This document shows, in pieces, positions 33,904-43,196 of a stretch of 64,000 nucleotides of DNA. Each line of letters opens with the position of its first letter. Within the stretch, counting starts at the first letter, position 1. Both the position numbers and the translations under genes were made by a program. Origin of the DNA: Microbacterium barkeri (GTDB lineage Bacteria > Actinomycetota > Actinomycetes > Actinomycetales > Microbacteriaceae); assembly GCF_027921765.1 (NCBI RefSeq), contig NZ_BSEJ01000008.1, forward strand, positions 100,015-164,014, in the 5' to 3' direction. Below the pieces are notes generated by a model, which saw only the letters and a list, made by a program, of their open reading frames with translations, did not search any database and was not told where the DNA came from.

Positions 33904-36900
33904 ATGGATAACTCGACTGCGGGCGCGAGAGCGCCCCGCAAGCGAAGGCTCGCGCCTATCGCGACGCTGGCCGCGGCCAGCCTCGTCGCGGGCGGCGTCG
34001 CCTACGCGGCGAATGTGAACACGACAGGCGCGGCGAACGCCGCCGCGAGCGACTACTCGGAGGCTCTCGGACAGGTCATCGCCTCCGACCTTCTTGGTGC
34101 GGAACTGATCGACGCGGCCTACGCGAAGAGCGGGAACCCGAGCGGTCCGCTTGAGGAGAGCACGCCGTTCAACGCGAGCCTGCTCGGAGCACTGCAGGTC
34201 GACCTCGGCGACGGCCTCGTCCTCCCGCTCATCAGCGGTCCCGGTGGCAGCGGCCTGCTCGACCTCGGCCAGGTCGGCGCGCTCAACTCGTTCGCAACAT
34301 CGCCGACCGGCACGACGTCGACGGCCAGCGCCGGCGCGGTTGGCGCCGACGGTGCGATCGCCATCGACCCGGAGAACCCCGGTGCGTACGGACCGGCGAC
34401 CGTCAACCTGACCGACCTGTTCGCACAGCTCGGCCTTGACCCCGTAACGGACGGTGTCGTCGACTTCGCTGGGCTCGAAATCGGCGCCCTTGCTTCGACG
34501 GCCACGTCGACGAACGATGTCGTCACTTCCGAGTACGTGATCGCTGGGGCTGATCTGCGTGTCAGCAGCCCTCTCGTCGAGACGCTGGCCGCGACCCTCG
34601 GTACGGCACTGAACGGCGTCGCCGATCAGGTCGGCGGCGCTCTCGCTGCCGATGGCCTCGTCGACCAGATCGTCGGTCTGGTCGACCTCGATCTCGGCAT
34701 CGCGTCGCTGAGCCTCGCGGGCGGAACGGTCAACGTCACGGGTGTCGAAGAGGGAATCAACTCCCTCGTGACGGACGTCTTCGACACGCCGATCACGAGC
34801 GGCAACGGCCTCGTGACCGTTGACTTCTCGACCGGCGACATCGTCGTGCACCTCGAGAACCTCGTCGAGGGCGGCAGCCTCAACGGCCTCGATCCCAACA
34901 CGCTCCTGCTGAGCAGCGAGACCGGGACCGCGATCACCGGCGCCGTGACCGAGGTGCTTCAGACGGTGACTGACCAGTTGGTCTCCGGCGTGACGGGGCT
35001 CATCAACGGCATCACCCTGACGATCGACCTGCCTGTCTCGCTGAGCCTCCTGGGCGCGGACATCGCAGAGGGCAATGCTCTCATCACAACGACTGTCGGC
35101 GACCTGCTCGCAGGCAACGCGCCCGTCATTGATGTGCAGCTCGACCTTCTCGGCGGGCTCATCCCGATCGGCACGCTGATCACGGCCGTGGCAAACGCGC
35201 TCGCGACGCCCGTTTCGACCGTTCTCGGCGGTCTCGCCGGCCCCGTCCAAACCGTCCTCGGCACGCTGGGCAGCACGGTCGATGGCATCGTCGACCCGCT
35301 TCTGGCCGGCCTCGAGCCCGTATTTGGGGCGGTCAACCAGCTGGTTGAGATCACGATCAACGAGCAGCCTGCGCCGGGCTACCTCGGCACGGAGTCGTTC
35401 ACGGTCAACGCGCTCAGCCTCGAGCTTCTCCCGGGGCTCAGCGCCGTCAACCTCGACCTCGCTTCCTCCACGGTGCGCTCCGCCGCTGTGGTCTACGTGA
35501 CGTCGATCGACGCGAACCCGAGTGAGGTACCGGCCGGCGGGACCACGACGATCACCGGCGAGGGCTTCGCACCCGAGGAGACCGTGACGATCACCGTCGG
35601 CGATGACGAGCCCTTCACGGTCACGACGACGCCCGAGGGCACCTTCTCGACGTCGTACGAGGTTCCGGCCGATGCGACGCCGGACACCGTGACGGTTACG
35701 GCGGAGGGCGACGTCTCGCAGACACCGGCAACGACGGAGCTCACGATCACCGAGGGCAATGCAGAGGTCGACGCCACGGCTGACACCTCGGCGGCGGCTG
35801 ACGCTGATGTGAACGCGTCGGCTTCGGCGTCGGCTTCGGCGAACGCGGATGACAACAGCAACGCGTCGGCTCAGGTTGCGGCGCAGGCTGCGGCTCTCGC
35901 GGACGCGACGACGGACGCCTCGGCTGCGGCTGACGCGACGGCTGCTGCGGCTGCTCAGGCGGCGGCGACGGCTGACGCTTCGTCGGACGCTTCGACGACG
36001 GCTGACTCCGACGTGACCGCTGCGGCTCAGGCTGCTGCGCAGTCGTCGGCTGAGGCTGACTCGCAGGCGGACTCGACCGCTGCTGCCAACGCGGACGCTT
36101 CGTCGGCCGCTGCGGTCGCTTCGAACGCTGACTCGTCGTCGGACGCCTCGGTCAACGCCGCGGCGAACGCGGACGCGGACGCGGATGTGAACGCGTCGGC
36201 TTCGGCGTCGGCTTCGGCGAACGCGGATGACAACAGCAACGCGTCGGCTCAGGTTGCGGCGCAGGCTGCTGCTCTTGCGGACGCGACGACGGACGCCTCG
36301 GCTGCGGCTGACGCGACGGCTGCTGCGGCTGCTCAGGCGGCGGCGACGGCTGACGCTTCGTCGGACGCTTCGACGACGGCTGACTCCGACGTGACCGCTG
36401 CGGCTCAGGCTGCTGCGCAGTCGTCGGCTGAGGCTGACTCGCAGGCGGACGCGACCGCTGCTGCCAACGCGAACGCTTCCGCAGCTGCTTCGGCCGCATC
36501 CAACGCCGACTCGTCGACGAACGCCTCGGCTGAGGCGGCTGCCAACGCCGACGCGACGGCTGACGCCACCGCTGCTGCCACGGCTGACGCGACCGCTGAG
36601 GCTTCGGCCGACGCGACTGTTGAGGCTTCGGCCGACGCGACCGCTGAGGCCGCTGCTGACGCCACGGCTGAGGCTTCGGCTGACGCGACCGCTGAGGCCG
36701 CTGCTGACGCCACGGCTGAGGCTTCGGCTGACGCGACCGCTGAGGCCGCTGCTGACGCGACCGCTGCTGCCACGGCTGACGCGACCGCTGAGGCTTCGGC
36801 CGACGCGACCGCTGAGGCTTCGGCTTCGGCCGATGCCAACGCCGCCGCAGAGGCCTCGGCCGCCGCCGACAGCTCGGCTGCTGCCGACAGCTCGTCCGCT

Positions 36901-37371
36901 TCGGACAGCGACTCGGCTTCGGACAGCGACTCGTCGGCGACGGCCTCGGCCGACGCCAACGCGTCGAGCGACTCCGACGGCAGCGCGATCTCGATGGAGC
37001 TCGAGCACGACCGCCGCATGGTCGGGCAGGTGCAGATCGCCTACGGTCACGGCTTCGAGCCGGGTGAGACCGTCGAGGCGACGATGTACTCGACGCCGCA
37101 CGAGCTGGGCACCCAGGTGGCTGACGAGAACGGCGACGTGACCTTCACGTGGACGATCAAGTCGGGCACGCCCACGGGCGACCACCGTGTCGAGCTCGTC
37201 GGCGCGACGTCCGGCTCGGTCGACGCGACCTTCGAGGTCTACGCGAAGTCCGGTCAGCTCTCGCCCACGGGCGGCGACCTGGCCCTCCCGCTCGGCGGTC
37301 TCGCCGCAGCGATGCTTCTCGGAAGCGCCGCCATCTGGATGATGGTGCGCCGCCGCGGGGCGGACGTCTGA
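33904..37371 (+). CDS. Large cell-surface protein, choice-of-anchor G type, with repeat stalk and sortase-like anchor
   Basis: An 1155-residue exported protein. A signal peptide (RKRRLAPIATLAAASLVAGG, then AYA) precedes a large beta-rich globular region (residues about 40-535) of the choice-of-anchor G kind. An Ig-like domain follows (about 540-620), then a stalk (about 620-1030) of almost only Ala, Asp, Ser, Thr and Glu. A second Ig-like domain (about 1030-1115) precedes LSPTGGD, a membrane helix and RRR: a sortase-type sorting signal with a non-standard LSPTG pentapeptide. The stalk uses many T-ending codons, unlike neighbouring genes. CAGGAGA is the ribosome site. Probably an adhesin projecting through the wall; no sortase gene is in view. 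Confidence 0.82.
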   Translation: MDNSTAGARAPRKRRLAPIATLAAASLVAGGVAYAANVNTTGAANAAASDYSEALGQVIASDLLGAELIDAAYAKSGNPSGPLEESTPFNASLLGALQVDLGDGLVLPLISGPGGSGLLDLGQVGALNSFATSPTGTTSTASAGAVGADGAIAIDPENPGAYGPATVNLTDLFAQLGLDPVTDGVVDFAGLEIGALASTATSTNDVVTSEYVIAGADLRVSSPLVETLAATLGTALNGVADQVGGALAADGLVDQIVGLVDLDLGIASLSLAGGTVNVTGVEEGINSLVTDVFDTPITSGNGLVTVDFSTGDIVVHLENLVEGGSLNGLDPNTLLLSSETGTAITGAVTEVLQTVTDQLVSGVTGLINGITLTIDLPVSLSLLGADIAEGNALITTTVGDLLAGNAPVIDVQLDLLGGLIPIGTLITAVANALATPVSTVLGGLAGPVQTVLGTLGSTVDGIVDPLLAGLEPVFGAVNQLVEITINEQPAPGYLGTESFTVNALSLELLPGLSAVNLDLASSTVRSAAVVYVTSIDANPSEVPAGGTTTITGEGFAPEETVTITVGDDEPFTVTTTPEGTFSTSYEVPADATPDTVTVTAEGDVSQTPATTELTITEGNAEVDATADTSAAADADVNASASASASANADDNSNASAQVAAQAAALADATTDASAAADATAAAAAQAAATADASSDASTTADSDVTAAAQAAAQSSAEADSQADSTAAANADASSAAAVASNADSSSDASVNAAANADADADVNASASASASANADDNSNASAQVAAQAAALADATTDASAAADATAAAAAQAAATADASSDASTTADSDVTAAAQAAAQSSAEADSQADATAAANANASAAASAASNADSSTNASAEAAANADATADATAAATADATAEASADATVEASADATAEAAADATAEASADATAEAAADATAEASADATAEAAADATAAATADATAEASADATAEASASADANAAAEASAAADSSAAADSSSASDSDSASDSDSSATASADANASSDSDGSAISMELEHDRRMVGQVQIAYGHGFEPGETVEATMYSTPHELGTQVADENGDVTFTWTIKSGTPTGDHRVELVGATSGSVDATFEVYAKSGQLSPTGGDLALPLGGLAAAMLLGSAAIWMMVRRRGADV
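35806..36481 (+). repeat. Long direct repeat in the surface-protein stalk (period 378 bp)
   Basis: About 298 bp at 35806-36103 recur almost unchanged at 36184-36481, in frame (126-codon period). Both begin GATGTGAACGCGTCGGC and diverge only by scattered substitutions. The high identity suggests a recent duplication or gene conversion. Confidence 0.9.
36540..36835 (+). repeat. 24-bp minisatellite in the surface-protein stalk
   Basis: An eight-residue unit, ADATAEAS or ADATAEAA, is repeated about twelve times with 24-bp periodicity, alternating to give a 48-bp higher-order unit. Such arrays expand and contract by slippage, so stalk length may vary between isolates. Confidence 0.88.
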
Positions 37372-37385
37372 TCCAGACGTGAGAG

Positions 37386-37431
37386 CCGGGTGCTTCGGGC
37401 TGGCAAGGCCCGAAGCACCCGGTAACCTTTT
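37386..37431 (+). terminator. Rho-independent terminator of the surface-protein gene
   Basis: A perfect 14-bp stem (37386-37399 with 37409-37422) around a 9-nt loop, followed by TAACCTTTT, 14 nt after the stop codon. Confidence 0.92.
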
Positions 37432-37444
37432 GGGATATCGGCAG

Positions 37445-37470
37445 TGCCCCGGTGAACGCTCACCGGGGCA
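37445..37470 (+). terminator. Second hairpin before the DUF5819 gene
   Basis: A perfect 11-bp stem (37445-37455 with 37460-37470) around a 4-nt loop, not followed by T residues. It could be a back-up terminator or a structured leader of the downstream gene. Confidence 0.5.
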
Positions 37471-37512
37471 CAGTCGGTTGGCAAGGAACTCCGGCCAGGG
37501 GAGGCGGCACCA

Positions 37513-38262
37513 GTGCCCGAAAAGACCGTCCCACGACGACGTGTGTACACGCGCGTCGTGATGATCCTCGCGGTGGCCTTCACGGCCTGGCACGTCTTCG
37601 CGTCGTTCCTCTGGATCGCGCCGTGGTCGCCGCTGCGCGAGGTCGTCTCGCAGAAGGCGCTCTCGGCGTACATGCTCCCGTTCTTCGGCCAGTCCTGGAG
37701 CGTCTTCGCTCCCGAGCCCATCAACGGCGACTACCGGTTCGAGGTCCGCGCGATCGTCGACGGGCAGGAGACGGAGTGGGTCAGCGCGAGCGACGTCGAG
37801 CTCTCGATGATCCGCTACAACCTCTTCACGCCGCGCGCCGGCATCCAGGCGATGGATGTCTCGAGCCAGCTCAAGGGCGCCTGGGCCGATCTCAACGACG
37901 ATCAGAAGGCCGTCGCCGAGCTCAACTACTTCAAGGACGACTGGGAGGCGCGGATGTCCGAGGCCATGACGGCGTACGGCGACGCTGAGGTCGTCGACGC
38001 GTACGTCGCTCAGGAGCACCGCGCGACGGCCTATGCGACGCAGGTCGCCCTCGCGGTGTGGGGCGACGATGTCGAGCGGGTCCAGTACCAGGCCACGCGG
38101 CAGAACGTCATCCCGTTCGCCGATCGCCACGATCCCGAGGCCGAGCGCCCGGCCATCCAGTACTCGCCGACCGGATGGCGCGGGCTCGTGGTGAACGACG
38201 GGCAGTCCCAGCAGGCCTTCGAGGACGTCTTCCTCCCCGCCTACGAGCGGATGGCCGAATGA
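37513..38262 (+). CDS. DUF5819-family membrane protein (SdpA-like position)
   Basis: A 249-residue protein with one N-terminal membrane helix (residues about 14-36) followed by an extracytoplasmic domain. YMLPFFGQSWSVFAPEPINGDYRF and FTPRAG are characteristic of DUF5819. The pattern of a single helix followed by a FAP/FTP motif, and pairing with an HTTM protein, recalls SdpA of the Bacillus SdpABC toxin system, where SdpA and SdpB mature the SdpC peptide. That link is inferred. Starts at GTG after a CAGGGGAGG ribosome site and overlaps the HTTM gene. Confidence 0.8.
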   Translation: MPEKTVPRRRVYTRVVMILAVAFTAWHVFASFLWIAPWSPLREVVSQKALSAYMLPFFGQSWSVFAPEPINGDYRFEVRAIVDGQETEWVSASDVELSMIRYNLFTPRAGIQAMDVSSQLKGAWADLNDDQKAVAELNYFKDDWEARMSEAMTAYGDAEVVDAYVAQEHRATAYATQVALAVWGDDVERVQYQATRQNVIPFADRHDPEAERPAIQYSPTGWRGLVVNDGQSQQAFEDVFLPAYERMAE

Positions 38263-39449
38263 GCGCGCGCGAGAAGGCCGGGATCGCGGATCGCCTCGGC
38301 GAGGCGCGCGCGATCGCCGCCCGCACGCCGCGCGCGCTCGGTCGTCTCGTCTCCGAGCTGCTGCGCATCGTGTGGGATGTCGCCCGGCGCGCGTGGCTCT
38401 TCACGGAGGCGTGGCTCCTCGACTCGAAGAAGTCGCTCTACGGCATCGCCGTCACGCGCATCCTGCTCGGCCTCACCGGCGTCGGCCTGCTCCTCACGAA
38501 CTTCTCGACCCGCCTCTACACCTTCGGCTCGGGATCGGCATGGAACGGCGAGGCTGCCGAGCCGGTCAGCGACTTCCCGAAGATCTGGCTGTTCGGGCTG
38601 TTCGACAGCGTGCGCCTCGACGACGGCCTCTTCACGGTCCTGTACCTCGTGCTGCTCGCGCTGGCCGTGCTGTTCACGCTCGGATGGCGCTTCAAGATCG
38701 TGCTGCCGGTCTACTTCGTGCTGTGGGTCAGCTTCATCGAGATGAACGACGCCGTGGGCGACCAGGGCGACAACATGTACCGGATCGTCCTGATCCTGCT
38801 CTTCTTCGCCGACCCCGCCGCCCGCTGGTCGCTCGACGCCCGCCGTCGCGCGCGAGGCGGCGACCGGACCATCCTGCCGCGCGAGATCAGCAACCTCCTC
38901 CACAACCTCGCCCTCGTCGCGATGACGGCGCAGGTCTGCTTCGTGTACGTCTCGGGCGGCCTGTACAAGGCCGGCGGCGACCCCTGGTCGGGCGGCTACG
39001 CGGTCTACAACCCGCTCATGACCGAGCGCTTCGGCACGTGGCCCGTGCTGAGCGAGCTCATCACCGCATGGGGCCCGGCGGTGACGATCGCGAGCTGGGG
39101 GTCGATCATCCTGCAGATCGCCTTCCCGTTCATGCTCCTGTCGCGCCCCACCCGCATCCTCGCGCTCTTCGGCATCATGAGCTTCCACATCGGCATCGGC
39201 GTGCTGATGGGCCTGCCGTGGTTCTCGCTCGCGATGATCGGCATCGACTTCATCTTCATCCGCGACCGCACATGGCAGCGCGCGCTCGAGATCGTGAAGG
39301 GCAGCTTCCGCAGCGACGGCGACGCGAAGCGGGAAGCGGCAGCGGAGACCGAGCCCGCATCGGAGGCGGACCCCGTCGTGAACGACGATCGCGCGGAGCG
39401 CGGGCGGCCGGTCGGCGCGGGAGGCGGAGTGCGCGCCCGACGTCGCTAG
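38259..39449 (+). CDS. HTTM-domain membrane protein (SdpB-like)
   Basis: A 396-residue polytopic protein with the HTTM four-helix-type domain shared by vitamin-K-dependent gamma-carboxylases and SdpB. Helices lie at about residues 65-85, 125-145, 150-165, 210-235, 270-300 and 305-330. ITRILLGLTG-like AVTRILLGLTGVGLLL opens the domain, DQGDNMYRIVLILLFF lies in the middle, and VYVSGGLYKAGGDPWSGGYAVY matches the conserved K-x-x-G-x-x-W region of the fold. A charged C-terminal tail follows. It is translationally coupled to the DUF5819 gene. Possible role: membrane-side peptide modification or maturation. Confidence 0.85.
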   Translation: MSAREKAGIADRLGEARAIAARTPRALGRLVSELLRIVWDVARRAWLFTEAWLLDSKKSLYGIAVTRILLGLTGVGLLLTNFSTRLYTFGSGSAWNGEAAEPVSDFPKIWLFGLFDSVRLDDGLFTVLYLVLLALAVLFTLGWRFKIVLPVYFVLWVSFIEMNDAVGDQGDNMYRIVLILLFFADPAARWSLDARRRARGGDRTILPREISNLLHNLALVAMTAQVCFVYVSGGLYKAGGDPWSGGYAVYNPLMTERFGTWPVLSELITAWGPAVTIASWGSIILQIAFPFMLLSRPTRILALFGIMSFHIGIGVLMGLPWFSLAMIGIDFIFIRDRTWQRALEIVKGSFRSDGDAKREAAAETEPASEADPVVNDDRAERGRPVGAGGGVRARRR

Positions 39450-39524
39450 CGCCGTTATCGATTCGTTACCTGCTCATGATGCGAATCTCTGTTTGAATGT
39501 CGGGATCCAGAGTAGCATAGAGGC

Positions 39525-40949
39525 ATGGAACGGATGTTCCCCGCGATCGATGAGGATCTGCGGGAGGCCTGCGAGGCACTCGAGCGGGTGTGCGACCGGC
39601 TCGAGCCCGGCGGTGCGGCTCCCGGCGAGCTGTCGTCGCTCCTCGCTCGCTTCGGCGAGGTGAAGCGGAGAGCGGATGCGGGGTTCGCGGCGGTCGCTGC
39701 GGAGGTCTCGCGGCAGTCCCGGCGCGAGCTCGGCAAGGACGGGTTCGCGCGCCGGCAGGGGTTCTCCTCACCAGCGGCCCTCATCTCGGCGGAGACCGGG
39801 GCCGCGACCGCGGAGGCGGCCCGGCTCATCCAGGTCGGCGAGGCGATCGCGCCGCGCGCCAACCTGGTCGGGGAGACCCTTCCCGCGAAGCATCCGCACG
39901 TCGCGGCCGCGATGCGGGCGGGCCTGCTCGGGATGGCGTCGGCCGGCGCGATCATCTCGCTGCTCGACCGAGTGGTCGTGCGCGCCGGAACGGCGGCGTG
40001 CGAGCGGATGGAGGAGATGCTCGTCGAGCACGCGCAGGGCCTCACGAGCGACGCGCTGCGGAAGCTCCTCCTCGAGGCCGAGGCCCGTCTCGATCCCGAC
40101 GGCGCGGCGCCCCGCGAGGGCGCGGCGCACGCGGCCCGTCGTCTCACGTTCCGCCGCGACCGCGACGGCGGCGTCTCGTTCTCCGGCTGGCTGGATGCGG
40201 AGTCCGCCGCACCGGTGCTGACGGCGATCGACTCGTCGGTCACGGGCATCCTGCGTCGCAGAGAGCAGTGCGCCGATGAGGCCATGCGCGACGACCGCTC
40301 GGTCGTGCAGATGCAGGCCGACGTGCTGGTCGACCTGGCCCGCCACGGGCTCGGCTGCGAGCAGGTGCCGACGCGGCCCACATCGACCGTCGTGGTGCGG
40401 ATGGCGCTGGATGACCTCCTGGCCGCGACGGGCGTCCGCCCCCTCGGCGAGGGCGCCGCGGAGGTGCGCGTGCCGGGCGAGCCGGACGGGGTCGCGGGGT
40501 GCGCGGTCGGGTTCGCGACGATCGACGGCGTCGAGCAGCCGGTGACCGCCGGGATGGTGCGGAGGATGGCCGCCGATGCCGACATCATCCCCATGGTGCT
40601 CGGCACGGGAAGCGAATGCCTCGACGTGGGCTACCGCTACCGGTCCTTCACTCCCGCGCAGCGCGTCGCCCTCGCGGAGCGCGACGGCGGGTGCGCGTTC
40701 TGCGGAGCGCCCCCGGGTCACACGGTCGCGCACCACATCCGATGGTGGTCGCAGGGCGGTCGCACGGATCTCGGCAACGGCATCCTCCTGTGCACGCGAT
40801 GTCACCATCGGATCCACGACGACGGGTGGGAGATCCGGATCGAGGGGGTCGGCCGCGACGGCATCCCGTGGTTCATCCCACCCGCGTGGCTCGATCCGCT
40901 GCGCGCACCGCGCATGGGCGGCCGGGCGCGCTACGCCCTCACCGCCTGA
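39525..40949 (+). CDS. DUF222/13E12-type HNH endonuclease
   Basis: A 474-residue protein of the DUF222-HNH family, repetitive in actinobacterial genomes. The DUF222 part covers residues about 5-370. The C-terminal HNH domain reads CAFCGAPPG, HHIRWWSQGG, then LCTRCHHRIHDDGW, with the zinc Cys pairs and catalytic His intact. Biological role is unclear; members are often viewed as mobile or selfish nucleases, sometimes linked to introns. A TAGCAT box ends 6 nt before the ATG, implying a leaderless start. No terminal repeats or transposase genes are nearby. Confidence 0.88.
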   Translation: MERMFPAIDEDLREACEALERVCDRLEPGGAAPGELSSLLARFGEVKRRADAGFAAVAAEVSRQSRRELGKDGFARRQGFSSPAALISAETGAATAEAARLIQVGEAIAPRANLVGETLPAKHPHVAAAMRAGLLGMASAGAIISLLDRVVVRAGTAACERMEEMLVEHAQGLTSDALRKLLLEAEARLDPDGAAPREGAAHAARRLTFRRDRDGGVSFSGWLDAESAAPVLTAIDSSVTGILRRREQCADEAMRDDRSVVQMQADVLVDLARHGLGCEQVPTRPTSTVVVRMALDDLLAATGVRPLGEGAAEVRVPGEPDGVAGCAVGFATIDGVEQPVTAGMVRRMAADADIIPMVLGTGSECLDVGYRYRSFTPAQRVALAERDGGCAFCGAPPGHTVAHHIRWWSQGGRTDLGNGILLCTRCHHRIHDDGWEIRIEGVGRDGIPWFIPPAWLDPLRAPRMGGRARYALTA

Positions 40950-41119
40950 GCGCGGAGGGGGACGGCGGATCACCGTCGTCCGCATCTGTCGCCGACGGAC
41001 AACGCCGCGGCCCTGCGCCGCCGGGCCGTGCTGTGCGCCCTGGACAAACTCCCGGACGCGTCGTTGTCGAGCGCCTAGCGTGAAAGACATCCTTCCCACC
41101 CCGCAGAAGAGGTGTGCCC

Positions 41120-43186
41120 ATGGTCGACACAGTCGTTCGTCCCGCTCAGCCTGGCTCGCGTCCGGTCGCCGCAGAAGCCGACGACGCCCGCATCGACATC
41201 CCGGCCGTGACCCGGATGCTCCTCGGCACCTGGGCGGACATCCGGCTCGAGGCGCGCGAGATGATCAAGGACTCGGCGTTCTGGCGCATCGACGGCCTCA
41301 GCCACCACGCGCACCGCGAGCGCGTCCTCGAGCAGACGCAGCTGCTGGCGGACGCCGGCGCCGGAGCCCGTGCCTACCCGACCGAGTACGGCGGTCGGAA
41401 CACGAACGGCGGCAACCTCGCCGGCTTCGAGGAGCTCGTCCTCGCCGACCCGAGCCTGCAGATCAAGTCGGGCGTGCAGTGGGGGCTCTTCGGGAGTGCG
41501 GTCCTGCAGCTCGGGACGAAGAAGCACCACGACCGCTGGCTGCGCGACATCATGAGCCTCAAGATCCCCGGCGCGTTCGCGATGACCGAGAGCGGGCACG
41601 GCTCCGACGTGCAGTCGATCGGGACCACCGCCACCTACGACCCCGAGACGGAGGAGTTCGTCATCCACACGCCGTTCCGCGGCGCCTGGAAGGACTACCT
41701 CGGCAACGCGGCCGTGCACGGCAAGGCGGCGACGGTCTTCGCGCAGCTCATCTCGAAGGGCGTCAACTACGGCGTGCACTGCTTCTTCGTGCCGATCCGC
41801 GACGACAACGGGGTCTTCCTCCCGGGCGTCGGCGGCGAGGACGACGGCGTCAAGGGCGGCCTCAACGGCGTCGACAACGGGCGCCTGCACTTCGACCACG
41901 TCCGCGTGCCGCGCGAGAACCTCCTGAACCGCTACGGCGACGTCGCCCCCGACGGCACGTACTCGAGCCCGATCGCGAGCCCCGGCCGCCGCTTCTTCAC
42001 GATGCTCGGCGCGCTCGTGCAGGGCCGCGTCTCGCTCGATGGGTCCGCCACCTGGGCGTCGGGCCTCGCGCTCAAGATCGCCGTCACGTACGGCAATCAG
42101 CGCCGGCAGTTCGACAGCGGAACGGGCACCGGCGAGACCGTCCTCCTGGACTACGCCAAGCACCGCCGCCGCCTGCTCCCGCTCCTCGCGACGACCTACG
42201 CCCAGGCGTTCGCGCACGACGAGCTGCTCGTGAAGTTCGACGGCGTGTTCGGCGGCACCGCCGACACCGACGAATCCCGTGAGGACCTCGAGACGCTGGC
42301 GGCGGCACTCAAGCCGCTCTCGACCTGGCACGCGCTCGCGACCATCCAGGAGTGCCGCGAGGCCTGCGGCGGAGCGGGCTACATGGCCGAGAACCGCCTC
42401 GTGACCCTCCACCAGGACCTCGACGTCTACGTCACGTTCGAAGGCGACAACAACGTGCTCCTCCAGCTCGTCGGCAAGCGCCTGCTCTCGGACTACGGAA
42501 AGCAGTTCACGGGCAAGGACGCACGGGCGCTCGCGGCCTACGCCGTGGGCGAGACAGCCGACAAGATCTTCCACGGCGCGGGCCTGCGCCGGCTGGGGCA
42601 GGCGTTCGCCGACCTCGGCTCGACCGCGCGCTCGGTCGAGCTGGGGCTGCGCGCCCACGACCAGCAGGAGCTCCTCACCGATCGCGTCCAGCGGATGACG
42701 GCGGATGTCGCGGGCCGCCTGCGTCTCGCGTCTCGCCTCTCGCCCGCACAGGCGGCAGAGCTGTTCAACGAGAACCAGGTCGCCCTCCTCGAGGCCGCCC
42801 GCGCCCACGGCGAGCTGCTGCAGTGGGAGGCCTTCACCGATGCCGTGGAGCGCGTGGAAGACGAGGGCACCCGTCAGGTGCTCACGTGGCTCCGCGATCT
42901 CTTCGGCCTCGGGCTCATCGAGAAGCACCTCGCGTGGTACCTCCTGAACGGGCGCCTGTCGACGCAGCGCGCGGCGGCCGTGTCGAGCTACATCGACCGT
43001 CTCTGCGCGCGGCTCCGCCCGCACGCTCAGGACCTCGTCGACGCGTTCGGCTTCGAGCCCGAGCACGTCCGGGCGCCCATCGCGTCCGGGCAGGAGCAGG
43101 CGCGCCAGGAGGAGGCGGCGGCGTACTATGCGGCCCTCCGTGCCAGCGGCGAGGCCCCGGTCAAGGAGAAGAAGCCCGCGCGCTGA
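41120..43186 (+). CDS. Acyl-CoA oxidase/dehydrogenase (ACOX type)
   Basis: A 688-residue flavoenzyme of the peroxisomal acyl-CoA oxidase type, catalysing the first, double-bond-forming step of fatty-acid beta-oxidation. The FAD region shows FAMTESGHGSDVQ and GAWKDYLGN; later come FDHVRVPRENLLN, the GGAGYMAENRL segment, and the Glu of VTFEGDNNVLLQ, which aligns with the catalytic base. The extra C-terminal helical domain (residues about 480-670) distinguishes it from short acyl-CoA dehydrogenases. The ATG at 41120 has an AAGAGG ribosome site 7 nt upstream; a GTG at 41114 is also possible. The preceding 170-bp gap holds nothing else recognised. Confidence 0.88.
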   Translation: MVDTVVRPAQPGSRPVAAEADDARIDIPAVTRMLLGTWADIRLEAREMIKDSAFWRIDGLSHHAHRERVLEQTQLLADAGAGARAYPTEYGGRNTNGGNLAGFEELVLADPSLQIKSGVQWGLFGSAVLQLGTKKHHDRWLRDIMSLKIPGAFAMTESGHGSDVQSIGTTATYDPETEEFVIHTPFRGAWKDYLGNAAVHGKAATVFAQLISKGVNYGVHCFFVPIRDDNGVFLPGVGGEDDGVKGGLNGVDNGRLHFDHVRVPRENLLNRYGDVAPDGTYSSPIASPGRRFFTMLGALVQGRVSLDGSATWASGLALKIAVTYGNQRRQFDSGTGTGETVLLDYAKHRRRLLPLLATTYAQAFAHDELLVKFDGVFGGTADTDESREDLETLAAALKPLSTWHALATIQECREACGGAGYMAENRLVTLHQDLDVYVTFEGDNNVLLQLVGKRLLSDYGKQFTGKDARALAAYAVGETADKIFHGAGLRRLGQAFADLGSTARSVELGLRAHDQQELLTDRVQRMTADVAGRLRLASRLSPAQAAELFNENQVALLEAARAHGELLQWEAFTDAVERVEDEGTRQVLTWLRDLFGLGLIEKHLAWYLLNGRLSTQRAAAVSSYIDRLCARLRPHAQDLVDAFGFEPEHVRAPIASGQEQARQEEAAAYYAALRASGEAPVKEKKPAR

Positions 43187-43196
43187 CCGCCGCCGG

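Noticed and set aside
31678..38130. A very long open frame antisense to recQ and the surface protein
   Set aside because: It is Arg/Val/Ser-rich low complexity mirroring the real genes and arises from high GC content; the plus-strand genes have clear domains.
39525..40949. HNH gene as part of a mobile intron or insertion element
   Set aside because: No terminal inverted repeats, target duplications, transposase or reverse transcriptase are visible beside it.
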